From: Collimonas sp. PA-H2
GTDB lineage: Bacteria > Pseudomonadota > Gammaproteobacteria > Burkholderiales > Burkholderiaceae_D
NCBI RefSeq assembly: GCF_002564105.1
Contig: NZ_PDBX01000001.1
Location: 1,798,001 to 1,862,000 of the forward strand
Direction: 5' to 3'
Length of the DNA: 64,000 nt
The first letter of the stretch is position 1, and each line of letters opens with the position of its first letter. Below the pieces are notes generated by a model that was not told the origin of the DNA, made no database searches, and saw only the letters and a program-made list of their open reading frames with translations. Positions 11,268 to 19,983 of this stretch are shown in pieces. Made by a program: the position numbers and the translations under genes.

Positions 11268-12419
11268 ATGCGGATGTCGTCTTCCTCCGAATACACCTCA
11301 ACACCGCGTTTTACCTTTGGCAGCCGTCGTCGCTGGCTGGGGGTATTGCTGCTCACTGCTTTGCTGCACATCCTGCTGATCGTATGGGGCGGCCGCCAGT
11401 TCAACGCACCGTTGTCGGTGGAGCGGCGCGACCACATCATCATGACCAATATCGCGGCCCTGCCGCCGGTGGAAAAGCCGGTGCTGTTGCCGCAAGAACC
11501 AAAACCGCAGCCGAAAACCAGCCCACGACCGCGTCCGGTTGCCGCGGCCAAACCCCGGCCGGCTCCCGAGCCGGCGGTAGAAGTGCCGGATATGCCGATC
11601 AGGGAAACCGTGATGCCTATTGTCGATGCCCAGCCGGCCGGACCAGCCATGGCTGACGCAGCTGCCGGCGCCGCCGAAGCCAAACCGCCGGTGGAGCATC
11701 CCGGACCGGCAGAGCCGGCGAAAGTCACTCCTGCCGCCGGCAAGCACTATCAAACCAGTCCGCCGCCTTCAGCGGAACTGAAATACGCTGTGGAAGCGTT
11801 GCAAAAGGGCCAGAACTATCATGGCAGCGGTAAAATCACCTGGCAAACCGATGGCGGCAGCTACACCGTCAATGGCGAGGCAGGCGCCTTGTTCATCACC
11901 GTTCTGGATTTCAAGAGCGAAGGCGAATTCAATGGCTTTGGCGTGGCGCCCATAACTTACACGCAAAAGCGTTTCCGCAAGCCTGCGACGAAAACGATTT
12001 TTCACCGCGAACTCAACCAGATTGTCTTTTCCTCTTCGGACAACAAATATCCGCGCAGCGGCGGCGAGCAGGACCGCGCCAGCGTAGTCTGGCAACTGGC
12101 GAGCATCGGCCGCGGCGACAGCTCGCAATTTGCACCGGGCGCAGTGATCGACCTGTTTGTCGCCGGTCCGCTGGACGCCGAAACCTGGCGCATGCAGATC
12201 GTCGGCCAGGAAAAAATCGATGTCGACGGCGACCAGCGCGCAGTCTGGCATGTGATCCGCATTCCGGAGCCCGGCTCTCACGAACAGCGGCTGGACATCT
12301 GGCTGTCGCCGCAACAGGAATGGTATCCGGTCAAATTGCGCTTTACCGAAACCGACGGCGACTACCTCGACATGTCCTTGTCCAAGCTAAAGCAGCTGGA
12401 TCCAAACGCGCTGAATTAG
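11268..12419 (+). CDS. DUF3108 protein with TonB-like membrane anchor
   Basis: A 383-residue protein in three parts. One transmembrane helix lies near residues 23-42 (WLGVLLLTALLHILLIVW). A long Pro/Lys-rich linker (about 60-130, with repeats such as PKPQPKTSPRPRPV) resembles the periplasm-spanning arm of TonB. A C-terminal DUF3108 domain (about 160-380) is likely beta-rich and periplasmic. Function is unknown. A strong Shine-Dalgarno-like GGAAGGAG lies about 24 bases ahead of the ATG, farther than usual. The next gene encodes a second DUF3108 protein, and the two domains are clearly paralogous. Confidence 0.75.
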   Translation: MRMSSSSEYTSTPRFTFGSRRRWLGVLLLTALLHILLIVWGGRQFNAPLSVERRDHIIMTNIAALPPVEKPVLLPQEPKPQPKTSPRPRPVAAAKPRPAPEPAVEVPDMPIRETVMPIVDAQPAGPAMADAAAGAAEAKPPVEHPGPAEPAKVTPAAGKHYQTSPPPSAELKYAVEALQKGQNYHGSGKITWQTDGGSYTVNGEAGALFITVLDFKSEGEFNGFGVAPITYTQKRFRKPATKTIFHRELNQIVFSSSDNKYPRSGGEQDRASVVWQLASIGRGDSSQFAPGAVIDLFVAGPLDAETWRMQIVGQEKIDVDGDQRAVWHVIRIPEPGSHEQRLDIWLSPQQEWYPVKLRFTETDGDYLDMSLSKLKQLDPNALN

Positions 12420-12455
12420 ACCAAGCTGGTGAACCAGCAATTTTTTTGGGAAATC

Positions 12456-13226
12456 ATGAAATCATCAACATTGTCCTTGTTCCGTCTTGCCGCCGCTGCC
12501 GCGCTCTGCTGTCATCTGCTGAGCGCCAGCGCAGCCGGCACGGATCATCCGGCCACCAAGTACAAAATCGACCTGCCGCCGTCGGCCGAGCTGGACTACG
12601 CGATTCAAGCCAAGCAAAGCGGCATCGCGCTCGGCGGTGAAGGCACAGTCAGGTGGCAGGTAGCGGACAAGCGCTTTAGCGTCAATTCGGAAACCCGCGC
12701 CATGCTGTTCGGGAAAATCCTGGAATCGTCCAGCGAAGGCGCGATCGACGATTTCGGCCTGGCGCCGACGCAGTTCATCAACAAACGCTACCGCAAGCAA
12801 GCCACCACCACCACCTTCCATCGCGACAGCGGCACCATCGGTTTTTCCGAATCCAGCGACAGCTACCCGCTGAAGGGCGGCGAGCAGGATCGCACCAGCA
12901 TCATCTGGCAGCTGATTTCCGTGGCGCGGGCGGCGCCGCAACAGTTCAAGCCGGGGTCAAACTGGACCTTCTTCGTGGCCGGCATGCACGATGCCGAAGC
13001 ATGGACTTTCAAGGTCGTCAATACCGAAAAAATCAAGACCCCCATGGGCGATCTTGAGACCATTCATATCTTCAAGGCGCCACCGCCAGACGCCAAGGAC
13101 CAGCAGCTCGATATCTGGCTGGCGCCTTCCCTGGAATGGTATCCGGTGCGTTTGCGCTTCACCGAACCGAACAAGGATTTTGTCGAACAGACTCTGCAAC
13201 AGGTCAGCAACAAGGGAGCAAAATAA
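12456..13226 (+). CDS. DUF3108 exported protein
   Basis: A 256-residue protein with a cleavable signal peptide (residues 1 to about 26, ending LSASAA) and one DUF3108 domain. Shared motifs with the preceding gene include PPSAEL, GGEQDR, FHR and LDIWL near the C-terminus, so the pair arose by tandem duplication. Here the membrane anchor and Pro-rich arm are replaced by a signal peptide. The ATG at 12456 gives the signal peptide; GTG at 12429 lacks a ribosome site. The stop is one base from the queC start, so the three genes probably form one transcript. Confidence 0.75.
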   Translation: MKSSTLSLFRLAAAAALCCHLLSASAAGTDHPATKYKIDLPPSAELDYAIQAKQSGIALGGEGTVRWQVADKRFSVNSETRAMLFGKILESSSEGAIDDFGLAPTQFINKRYRKQATTTTFHRDSGTIGFSESSDSYPLKGGEQDRTSIIWQLISVARAAPQQFKPGSNWTFFVAGMHDAEAWTFKVVNTEKIKTPMGDLETIHIFKAPPPDAKDQQLDIWLAPSLEWYPVRLRFTEPNKDFVEQTLQQVSNKGAK

Positions 13227-13227
13227 T

Positions 13228-13962
13228 ATGAGTACAGCAAACAGCGCACCAAGCAGCACACCAAACGGCGCCATCGTCCTGTTCAGCGGCGGCCAGGATT
13301 CCACCACTTGCCTGGCATGGGCCCTGGCGCGCTATGAGCGGGTCGAGACCATCGGCTTCGACTACGGCCAGCGGCATGCTGTCGAGCTGACCGTGCGCCC
13401 GATCCTGCTGCAGAAAATCCGCGCCCAGTTTCCGCACTGGGCTCATAAATTGGGCGAAGACCACATGATCGACCTGTCGCTGATTTCAAAGATCTCATCG
13501 ACCGCCATGACAGAAAACGTCGAAATCGTGATGCAGGAAAACGGCTTGCCGAATACTTTCGTTCCCGGCCGCAACCTGCTGTTCATGACAGTGGCCGCCA
13601 CCGTCGCCTACCGACGCGGCTTGAACGTGCTGGTGGGCGGCATGTGCGAAACCGACTTCTCCGGCTATCCGGATTGCCGCGACGACACCATGAAAGCCTT
13701 GCAGGTGGCGCTCAACCTCGGCATGGCGACCCAGCTCAAGCTGGAAACGCCATTGATGTGGATCGACAAGTCGGAAACCTGGAAACTGGCGCAAGATCTT
13801 GGCGGCGATGCCCTGGTCGACCTGATCCGGGCCGATACCCATACCTGCTATCTGGGCGAGCGCGGCGCTTTGCATGACTGGGGCTATGGCTGCGGCACTT
13901 GTCCGGCATGTGCGTTGCGGGCGCGCGGCTACCAGCAATTCAAGCAAGGCGCGGCGGCCTGA
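13228..13962 (+). CDS. queC: 7-cyano-7-deazaguanine synthase QueC
   Basis: A 244-residue enzyme that makes preQ0 from 7-carboxy-7-deazaguanine, ammonia and ATP in queuosine synthesis. The PP-loop motif [11 protein letters not shown] (about residues 18-28) binds ATP. The C-terminal cysteine cluster [12 protein letters not shown] plus an upstream Cys in HTCYLGERG bind zinc. The ATG at 13228 has AAGGGAG upstream. It is the last gene before a strong terminator. No queD or queE is in the window. Confidence 0.96.
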   Translation: MSTANSAPSSTPNGAIVLFSGGQDSTTCLAWALARYERVETIGFDYGQRHAVELTVRPILLQKIRAQFPHWAHKLGEDHMIDLSLISKISSTAMTENVEIVMQENGLPNTFVPGRNLLFMTVAATVAYRRGLNVLVGGMCETDFSGYPDCRDDTMKALQVALNLGMATQLKLETPLMWIDKSETWKLAQDLGGDALVDLIRADTHTCYLGERGALHDWGYGCGTCPACALRARGYQQFKQGAAA

Positions 13963-14006
13963 AAGGTCAGTCTGGCAATCGCCGAGATATTCCGTACACT
14001 GAAATG

Positions 14007-14046
14007 CAAAACGGCGGGTAGATTTTCATCTACCCGCCGTTTTTTT
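14007..14046 (+). terminator. bidirectional intrinsic terminator
   Basis: A 12-base-pair perfect stem (ACGGCGGGTAGA / TCTACCCGCCGT) with a six-base loop, A-rich on the left and T7 on the right. It ends queC on the plus strand and can act on the large oxidoreductase gene from the other side. Confidence 0.93.
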
Positions 14047-14065
14047 AACGATCAACCGCGATCAA

Positions 14066-17000
14066 TCAAGCCGCGATCGAACGAGACAACTCCCCTTTTG
14101 CTTCAGGTGCAGCAAACTGATTCAGCAACTGTGCTTCCTTGGCGCGGGCTGCCGCCAGATGCCGGTCCTTGACGTGGCCATAACCGCGGATTTCTTCCGG
14201 CAGGCTGGCAATCGCGACGGCGCTGGTCAGGTTGTCGGCAGTCAGTTTCGGCAGCAAGGAAGTAATGATTTCCTTGTAATGCACGATCAAGGCCCGCTCT
14301 TCCTTGCGCTCAGCGGTGTAGCCGAAAACGTCCAGCGCGCTGCCGCGCAGGAATTTCAGTTTCGCCAGGACGCCGAAAGCACGCATCATCCATGGTCCGA
14401 ATTCCTGCTTGATCAGATGGCCGTGGGCATCGTGCTTGGCCAGCAGCGGCGGCGCCAGATGGAACTTGAGCTTGTAGTCGCCTTCGAACATGGCGGCAAT
14501 TTTCGCCTTGAACGCACCGTCGGTATACAGACGCGCTACTTCATACTCATCCTTGTAAGCCATCAGCTTGAACAGATACGTGGCGACCGCAGTGCTCAAA
14601 CGATGCCCGCCATGCAGGTGTTCTGCAGCCTGCACCTGCTCGACAAAAGCGCGGTACTGTTCTGCATAGGCGGCGTCCTGGTAGGAAGTGAGGACGGCGA
14701 CGCGGCGCTTGATCAAATCATCCAGCTTAGGCGTGCGTTTGAATTCGATCACCTGTGCCTGCGTATCACTGAGACGAGTGCGCTTTTCCAGTCCCGCCAG
14801 ATCGATCGCAGCCGTGCGGCCCCAGACAAATGCCTGCTTGTTGAACGCGACCTGCAAGGCGTTCAGTTCGATCGCGCGCATCAGCGATGCTTCGGTCAAT
14901 GGCACCCAGCCCTTTTGCCAGGCATAGCCCAGCATGAACATATTGGTGGCGATGGCGTCGCCCATCAAGGCCGTCGCGATATGACCGGCGTTGATGAACT
15001 CGACGCGATCGCTGCCGCAGGCCGCACGGATATCGTGCTCGGCTGCTGCATCGGGAGATTGCCAGTCCGGATTCTTGACGAATGCCGCAGTCGGCGTACG
15101 GGTCGAATTGATCGCCGCGTATGTGCGGCCTTCGCCCATGCGCGACAGTGCATCGCGGTTGGCGCTGACAATGGCGTCGCAGCCGATCACCAGGTCGGCG
15201 TCGCCGGTGCCGACGCGCGTCGAATAGATATCGTCCGGATGATCCGCCAGACGCACGTGCGACATCACCGGACCGCCCTTTTGCGCCAGGCCGCTCATGT
15301 CCAGCACCGAACAGCCCTTGCCTTCGACGTGCGCTGCCATCGCCAGGATCTGGCCGATGGTGACCACGCCGGTGCCGCCGATACCGGTCACCAGGATGCC
15401 GAAAGGCTTGACAGTGCTTGGCAGGACCGGCGACGGCAGGGCCGCTACCGGAGCGTCCGCTGTAGCCGGTGTGGCCGATATCTTGGCCGGCTTCTTCAGG
15501 TTGCCGCCTTCGACCGTCACAAAGCTCGGGCAGAATCCGGTAACGCAAGAGAAATCCTTGTTGCACGAAGATTGGTTGATCTGGCGCTTGCGGCCGAACT
15601 CGGTTTCCAGCGGCTCCACCGACAGGCAGTTCGACTGCACGCTGCAATCGCCGCAGCCTTCACACACGGCTTCGTTGATCACTGCGCGCTTGGCTGGATC
15701 CGGATATTCATTGCGTTTCCGGCGCCGGCGTTTTTCCGAAGCGCAGGTCTGGTCGTAAATCATGGCCGAGCAGCCTTCGATCTCGCGCAGCTCACGTTGC
15801 ACGGCATCCAGTTCGCTGCGATGACGGATCGTCACACCCGGCGCCCAGTCGACGCTCGATCCGTATTTTTCCGGTTCGTCGGTCACCACGATAATCGGCG
15901 TCACGCCTTCCGCCGCGATCTGGCGCGAAATCATGGCCGGATCGAGCGGGCCATCGAAAGCCTGGCCGCCGGTCATGGCGACCGCATCGTTGAACAGGAT
16001 CTTGTAGGTGATGTTGACCTTGGCCGCGACCGATGCACGGATCGCCAGCAGGCCGGAGTGAAAATAAGTGCCGTCGCCGAGATTGGCGAACACGTGCTTT
16101 TCCGTGGTGAACGGCGCTTGTCCGACCCAGGTCACGCCTTCGCCGCCCATGTGGGTGAAGGTGGACGATTCGCGGTCCATCCACAGCACCATGTAATGGC
16201 AGCCGATACCGGCCAGGCCGCGGCTGCCGTCCGGCAGCTTGGTCGAGGTATTGTGCGGACAGCCGGAGCAGAAATGCGGCACGCGGTCCTTGTTCGGATC
16301 CGGCTTGCTGCTGATGTTCAGCAGCGCTTCCTTGGCTTCCAGATAGGCGACCCGTTGCTGCACGCGCTGTGCTACCGGATGGCCGGCAAAGTATTTCGAC
16401 ACGCGGGTGGCGATGGCGCGGGCGATCTGCGCCGGGTTCAGTTCATAGGTGGCCGGCAGCAGCCAGTCGCCATGGCCTTCGCCGCTGCGGTTGCTCCATT
16501 CGCCGGTATCGTCGAACTTGCCGACCACGCGTGGCCGCACATCGTCGCGCCAGTTGTAGAGCTCTTCCTTGACCTGGTATTCGAGGATCTGGCGCTTTTC
16601 TTCCACCACCAGAATTTCTTCCAGGCCTTGCGCAAACTCGCGTACGCCTTCCGCTTCCAGCGGCCAGGTCATGCCGATCTTGTACAGGCGGATGCCGATG
16701 TCGCGCGCTACGGTTTCGTCGATGCCGAGGTCGGCCAGCGCCTGGCGCGTGTCCAGATAGGATTTGCCGGCGGTGATGATGCCGATCTTGGCGCGCGGGC
16801 TGTCCCAGACGATCTGGTTCAGCTTGTTGACGCGGGCATAGGCCAGCGCTGCGTACCATTTGTAATTGTTCATCCGCGCTTCCTGTCCCAGCACGGTGTC
16901 TGGCAGGCGGATATTCAAGCCGTCGGCCGGCAGTTCAAAATCGGCGGCAGTCGGCAAGACAATCTTGACGCGGTCCGGATCGAGATCGATCGAAGCGCCG

Positions 17001-17671
17001 GACTCGACCAGGTCGGTGACGCATTTCATCGATACCCACAAACCGGTATAGCGGCTCATGGCCCAGCCATGCAAGCCGTAGTCGAGATATTCCTGCACCG
17101 AGGAGGGATACAGCACCGGAATGCCGCAGGCTTTCAGGATATGTTCGCTCTGGTGCGCGGTGGTCGACGATTTTGCTGCGTGATCGTCGCCGGCCAGCAC
17201 CAGCACGCCGCCATTCTTGGAAGTGCCTGCCATGTTGGCGTGCTTGAAGACGTCGCCGCAACGGTCGACGCCGGGGCCTTTGCCGTACCACATGCCGAAC
17301 ACGCCATCGTACTGCGCGCCGGGAAACAGATTGACCTGCTGCGTACCCCAGACACTGGTGGCGGCAAGGTCTTCATTCATGCCGGGGTGGAATTTGACGT
17401 GATGCGATTCCAGATATTTCTTGGCCTTGGCGGCGGTCAGATCGACGCTGCCGAGCGGGGAACCGCGATAACCGGTCACGAAACCGGCGGTGTTCAATCC
17501 AGCTTGCACATCGCGCTGCCGTTGCAGCATCGGCAAACGAATGATGGCCTGCGTGCCCGTCATGAAAGCACGGCCGCGTTCTAGTGTAAATTTATCATCA
17601 AGGGAAATGCTATCAGCTGCAGACGCTTGCGTGGGCAGCAAGGCTTGCGCCGATTTGAGTGGTGCGTTCAT
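14066..17671 (-). CDS. indolepyruvate ferredoxin oxidoreductase family protein, fused alpha-beta type
   Basis: A 1201-residue fusion of IorA- and IorB-like parts. The N-terminal region (about 25-450) and the following thiamine diphosphate region (HFCSGCPHNTSTKL at about 480, then GIGCHYMVLWM and LGDGTYFHSGLLA) form the 2-oxoacid oxidoreductase. A cysteine cluster near residues 675-725 (CEGCGDCSVQSNC, then CNKDFSCVTGFC) should bind iron-sulfur. The last third starts GILVTGIGGTGVVTIGQIL, the gamma/IorB domain. Such enzymes oxidatively decarboxylate aryl or branched 2-oxoacids to acyl-CoA. With phhA next door, a role in aromatic amino acid breakdown is plausible but inferred. Confidence 0.88.
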   Translation of the reverse strand: MNAPLKSAQALLPTQASAADSISLDDKFTLERGRAFMTGTQAIIRLPMLQRQRDVQAGLNTAGFVTGYRGSPLGSVDLTAAKAKKYLESHHVKFHPGMNEDLAATSVWGTQQVNLFPGAQYDGVFGMWYGKGPGVDRCGDVFKHANMAGTSKNGGVLVLAGDDHAAKSSTTAHQSEHILKACGIPVLYPSSVQEYLDYGLHGWAMSRYTGLWVSMKCVTDLVESGASIDLDPDRVKIVLPTAADFELPADGLNIRLPDTVLGQEARMNNYKWYAALAYARVNKLNQIVWDSPRAKIGIITAGKSYLDTRQALADLGIDETVARDIGIRLYKIGMTWPLEAEGVREFAQGLEEILVVEEKRQILEYQVKEELYNWRDDVRPRVVGKFDDTGEWSNRSGEGHGDWLLPATYELNPAQIARAIATRVSKYFAGHPVAQRVQQRVAYLEAKEALLNISSKPDPNKDRVPHFCSGCPHNTSTKLPDGSRGLAGIGCHYMVLWMDRESSTFTHMGGEGVTWVGQAPFTTEKHVFANLGDGTYFHSGLLAIRASVAAKVNITYKILFNDAVAMTGGQAFDGPLDPAMISRQIAAEGVTPIIVVTDEPEKYGSSVDWAPGVTIRHRSELDAVQRELREIEGCSAMIYDQTCASEKRRRRKRNEYPDPAKRAVINEAVCEGCGDCSVQSNCLSVEPLETEFGRKRQINQSSCNKDFSCVTGFCPSFVTVEGGNLKKPAKISATPATADAPVAALPSPVLPSTVKPFGILVTGIGGTGVVTIGQILAMAAHVEGKGCSVLDMSGLAQKGGPVMSHVRLADHPDDIYSTRVGTGDADLVIGCDAIVSANRDALSRMGEGRTYAAINSTRTPTAAFVKNPDWQSPDAAAEHDIRAACGSDRVEFINAGHIATALMGDAIATNMFMLGYAWQKGWVPLTEASLMRAIELNALQVAFNKQAFVWGRTAAIDLAGLEKRTRLSDTQAQVIEFKRTPKLDDLIKRRVAVLTSYQDAAYAEQYRAFVEQVQAAEHLHGGHRLSTAVATYLFKLMAYKDEYEVARLYTDGAFKAKIAAMFEGDYKLKFHLAPPLLAKHDAHGHLIKQEFGPWMMRAFGVLAKLKFLRGSALDVFGYTAERKEERALIVHYKEIITSLLPKLTADNLTSAVAIASLPEEIRGYGHVKDRHLAAARAKEAQLLNQFAAPEAKGELSRSIAA

Positions 17672-18055
17672 TCAGTCTCCGTGCCAAAAATTATGTTTTT
17701 GATTGCACTGCGTGGAGGTTATCCTACGCGGTAAAACGTCTTCGCCTTGTGGGCAAATCGTCCTGTTTTTTACTATTTCCTGCAGCCACCAGATTATCAC
17801 AAGCGGGTGGCCGACTCAATGCACGGCGCAGCAATCACCCGCGCCGGTACTGGGTCTGTAGCGCCTGCCGCGCGGTCGCATTTCCAAATCAAATGCTAAG
17901 CAGCCTCAGGGTAACAACTGTAACAACTGGTAAATCGAGTAGATCGGGAGCACGACTGGGCGTGTAATGGCAACTTGTCAGATGTGGCTGAATACCTCCC
18001 CTGGACCAGCCATGTCGGGCATTCCTCCCTCTAGTGTTCCCATTATCACTAGTTT
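17672..18055 (+). other. intergenic region, possible plus-strand small RNA
   Basis: No protein gene is supported here. The left part holds the promoter of the large oxidoreductase (minus strand). On the plus strand a weak promoter (TTGTGG at 17747, TACTAT at 17771, 18-base spacer) lies ahead of a direct repeat GTAACAACT (about 17910-17930). A hairpin CTAGTG...CACTAG (18031-18052) follows, and then the terminator at 18056-18091. Together these would define a transcript of roughly 300 nt. Confidence 0.35.
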
Positions 18056-18091
18056 GCGGATTCTGCCCTCCCCGGCAGGATCCGCTTTTTT
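18056..18091 (+). terminator. strong plus-strand intrinsic terminator with no upstream plus-strand gene
   Basis: A 12-base-pair stem (GCGGATTCTGCC / GGCAGGATCCGC, one G-T pair) with a six-base loop, followed by T6 at 18086-18091. The T tract is on the plus strand and touches the phhA stop codon. On the minus strand no T tract follows, so it would be a poor terminator for phhA. Confidence 0.8.
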
Positions 18092-18983
18092 ATTTCAACT
18101 GCAGATTTGCCTCGCCATCCAGCAAGGCATTCGCCGGCAACGGCTGCAAGGCTTTCAGGCGCGCATAGATGGGCGTGAAATCCGGCGCGGTGTCGTCGAA
18201 CAGTTGCTTGAAATCATTGATGACAAAATAGGTTTCCTGATAAGAGTCGATCTTGTACAGGGTGCGCATCACGCGCTCGACATCGAACGGCAGGCGCAAA
18301 GGCGCGGGACTGCTCAGGCAATGCTCGATTTCACCGCCGGACGACAGAATCCCGGCGCCGTACACGCGTAGGCCTTCCGGACTCTGGATCAGGCCGAACT
18401 CAACCGTGTACCAGTACAGGCGCGCCAGCATCGACAGGCCGTCCAGTTTCATCGCCTTCAGCGCGCCCTTGCCGTAATCCTGCAGATGGTCGGCAAAAAT
18501 CGGATTGAACAGCAGCGGCACGTGGCCGAAAAAATCATGGAACACATCGGGTTCGACGATGTAGTCGAATTCTTCCGGATCGCGCAGCCAGACTGTGACC
18601 GGGAAGCGGCGGCTGGCCAGATGCTCGAAAAAAACGTGGTCCGGCACCAGGCCCGGCACCGCCACCAGCGTCCAGCCGGTAGCCTTGAACAGCAAGGCCG
18701 AGCTTTCTTCAAAGCGCGGAATGCCGTCGCCGATATTGAGCAGTTCCAGGCTTTCGATGAAGACGTCGCAAGCACGGCCGGGGATCAGCTTGGCTTGGCG
18801 CTGATACAGGCGGCGCCACAGAGCGTGCTGCTCCGGCGTGTAGGCATCCCAGTCCTGCTTGACCACATAGCGCGCGTCGATCTTGCTGTAGTCGCCGCGC
18901 AGGGAGGCGCCGTCCGACTTTTCAGCGACGGTGGCAAAAAAATCATCGGTGTTCAAGCTCATGTCCATTACGTTTGCATTCAT
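18090..18983 (-). CDS. phhA: phenylalanine 4-monooxygenase
   Basis: A 297-residue non-heme iron, pterin-dependent hydroxylase that turns phenylalanine into tyrosine. The iron ligands are visible in VEPDVFHDFFGHVPLL (two His, about residues 145-158) and YWYTVEFGL (Glu, about 195). The length matches bacterial single-domain enzymes. It is divergent from an Lrp/AsnC-type regulator 144 bases away, the usual arrangement for activation by aromatic amino acids. No phhB (pterin dehydratase) is adjacent. Confidence 0.96.
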   Translation of the reverse strand: MNANVMDMSLNTDDFFATVAEKSDGASLRGDYSKIDARYVVKQDWDAYTPEQHALWRRLYQRQAKLIPGRACDVFIESLELLNIGDGIPRFEESSALLFKATGWTLVAVPGLVPDHVFFEHLASRRFPVTVWLRDPEEFDYIVEPDVFHDFFGHVPLLFNPIFADHLQDYGKGALKAMKLDGLSMLARLYWYTVEFGLIQSPEGLRVYGAGILSSGGEIEHCLSSPAPLRLPFDVERVMRTLYKIDSYQETYFVINDFKQLFDDTAPDFTPIYARLKALQPLPANALLDGEANLQLK

Positions 18984-19028
18984 TCTGTAGGTCCCGGATT
19001 CAACGCGTTTAGCTACTTTTATGCCTAC

Positions 19029-19034
19029 AGTATA
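19029..19034 (-). promoter_or_regulatory. candidate phhA -10 box
   Basis: TATACT on the minus strand, 46 bases ahead of the phhA start, is a good -10. The matching -35 (ATTAAC, 17 bases upstream) is weak, which fits a promoter that needs an activator. Confidence 0.35.
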
Positions 19035-19064
19035 GGGCTGAGACGAGGGCAGTTAATTGCAAAA

Positions 19065-19077
19065 TTTGTTCCACAAA
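19065..19077. promoter_or_regulatory. candidate operator in the phhA/lrp divergent region
   Basis: TTTGT-TCC-ACAAA is a perfect inverted repeat of five-base arms. It sits about 30 bases upstream of the phhA -10 and 51 bases ahead of the regulator start. Its position suggests a binding site for the adjacent Lrp-family regulator; this is inference only. Confidence 0.35.
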
Positions 19078-19127
19078 CCAGAATTTGAGCATTAATATGT
19101 CTTAAAACATCAATTTAAAGGTGAATT

Positions 19128-19649
19128 ATGCCAACGATTGCATTGGATGCAACCGATCGGAAAATCCTGGCGATCTTGCAGGAGGATGGCCGCCTCAGCA
19201 ATCAGGAGGTGGCGGAAAGGGTCAACCTGTCGCCGTCGCCCTGCCTGCGCCGCATCAAGCAACTGGAACAGGCCGGCGTAATCCGGCAATACGTGGCGCT
19301 GCTGGAGCCGGACAAGATCGGCCTGGGCCTGCTGGCCTATATCAACGTGCGCCTGGAAAAGCATAGCGATCCGCTGTACTTGAGCGGCACCAAAGCGGCG
19401 GCGGCCCAGCATCAGACCATGTCGCCGCGGGTTTCGTTTTCTACCGCGGTAGAGCGCTGGCCGGAAGTGGTTGCCTGCTACGCCATGACTGGCGAGATGG
19501 ATTTCTTGCTGAGAGTGCACGTGGAAGACATGGCGCATTTCTCCCGCTTCATGATGGAGACCCTGCTGCGCCATCCGGCGGTGCTGGACGTCAAATCGAG
19601 TTTTGCGCTGCAACGGGTGAAAGATACGACGGCACTACCCTTGCTTTAA
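19128..19649 (+). CDS. Lrp/AsnC family transcriptional regulator
   Basis: A 173-residue regulator. The N-terminal helix-turn-helix (about 8-60: LDATDRKILAILQEDGRLSN, with recognition helix near LSPSPCLRRIKQLE) is followed by a ligand-binding RAM domain that includes the MTGEMDFLLRVHVEDM core (about 123-138). It is 10-20 residues longer than usual because of an insertion after the first strand of the RAM domain (about 83-105, SGTKAAAAQHQTMSPRVSF). Being divergent from phhA, it probably controls phenylalanine degradation. Confidence 0.9.
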   Translation: MPTIALDATDRKILAILQEDGRLSNQEVAERVNLSPSPCLRRIKQLEQAGVIRQYVALLEPDKIGLGLLAYINVRLEKHSDPLYLSGTKAAAAQHQTMSPRVSFSTAVERWPEVVACYAMTGEMDFLLRVHVEDMAHFSRFMMETLLRHPAVLDVKSSFALQRVKDTTALPLL

Positions 19650-19655
19650 CGGATC

Positions 19656-19910
19656 CTAGACCGCGTTCCATTCGTAGACCGTCACCAGCGACGATCCGCT
19701 GACATGCACCGGATCGGTGAACGCCAGGCTCTGTGCTTCTTCCAGGCTGGCGGCCTTGATCAGATAGGCGCCGCCCGACTTGTCGGTAAACGGCCCGGCC
19801 AGCTCAAGCTTGCCTTGCACCCGCAGCTGATCGAGAAAAGCATAGTGCTGCTCCACTACACTCGGCTGGAAGGCGGGAGTGCGCATTGTGGTGACCAGAT
19901 AGCGGTACAT
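19656..19910 (-). CDS. YciI family protein
   Basis: An 84-residue YciI-like protein with a ferredoxin-like alpha/beta fold. Conserved features are the N-terminal YRYLVTTM strand, HYAFLDQLRVQGKL, the GPFTD motif and FTDPVHVSG. The family is thought to be small enzymes or ligand-binding proteins; the function is unknown. The ATG at 19910 has GGAAG ahead; the earlier in-frame codon adds six residues without support. It ends six bases from the end of the convergent lrp gene, with no terminator between. Confidence 0.85.
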   Translation of the reverse strand: MYRYLVTTMRTPAFQPSVVEQHYAFLDQLRVQGKLELAGPFTDKSGGAYLIKAASLEEAQSLAFTDPVHVSGSSLVTVYEWNAV

Positions 19911-19983
19911 AGGAACTTCCGGAGGCAAATGATGAGATGGAAATATTATCGCAAAACGCGCAACCTGGCCGAAGCCGGGCCAT

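Noticed and set aside
14159..17584. A 1141-codon frame on the plus strand opposite the fused oxidoreductase
   Set aside because: The translated text is rich in His, Gln, Arg and Ala with no domain. Such long antisense frames come from GC-rich third positions in the real gene.
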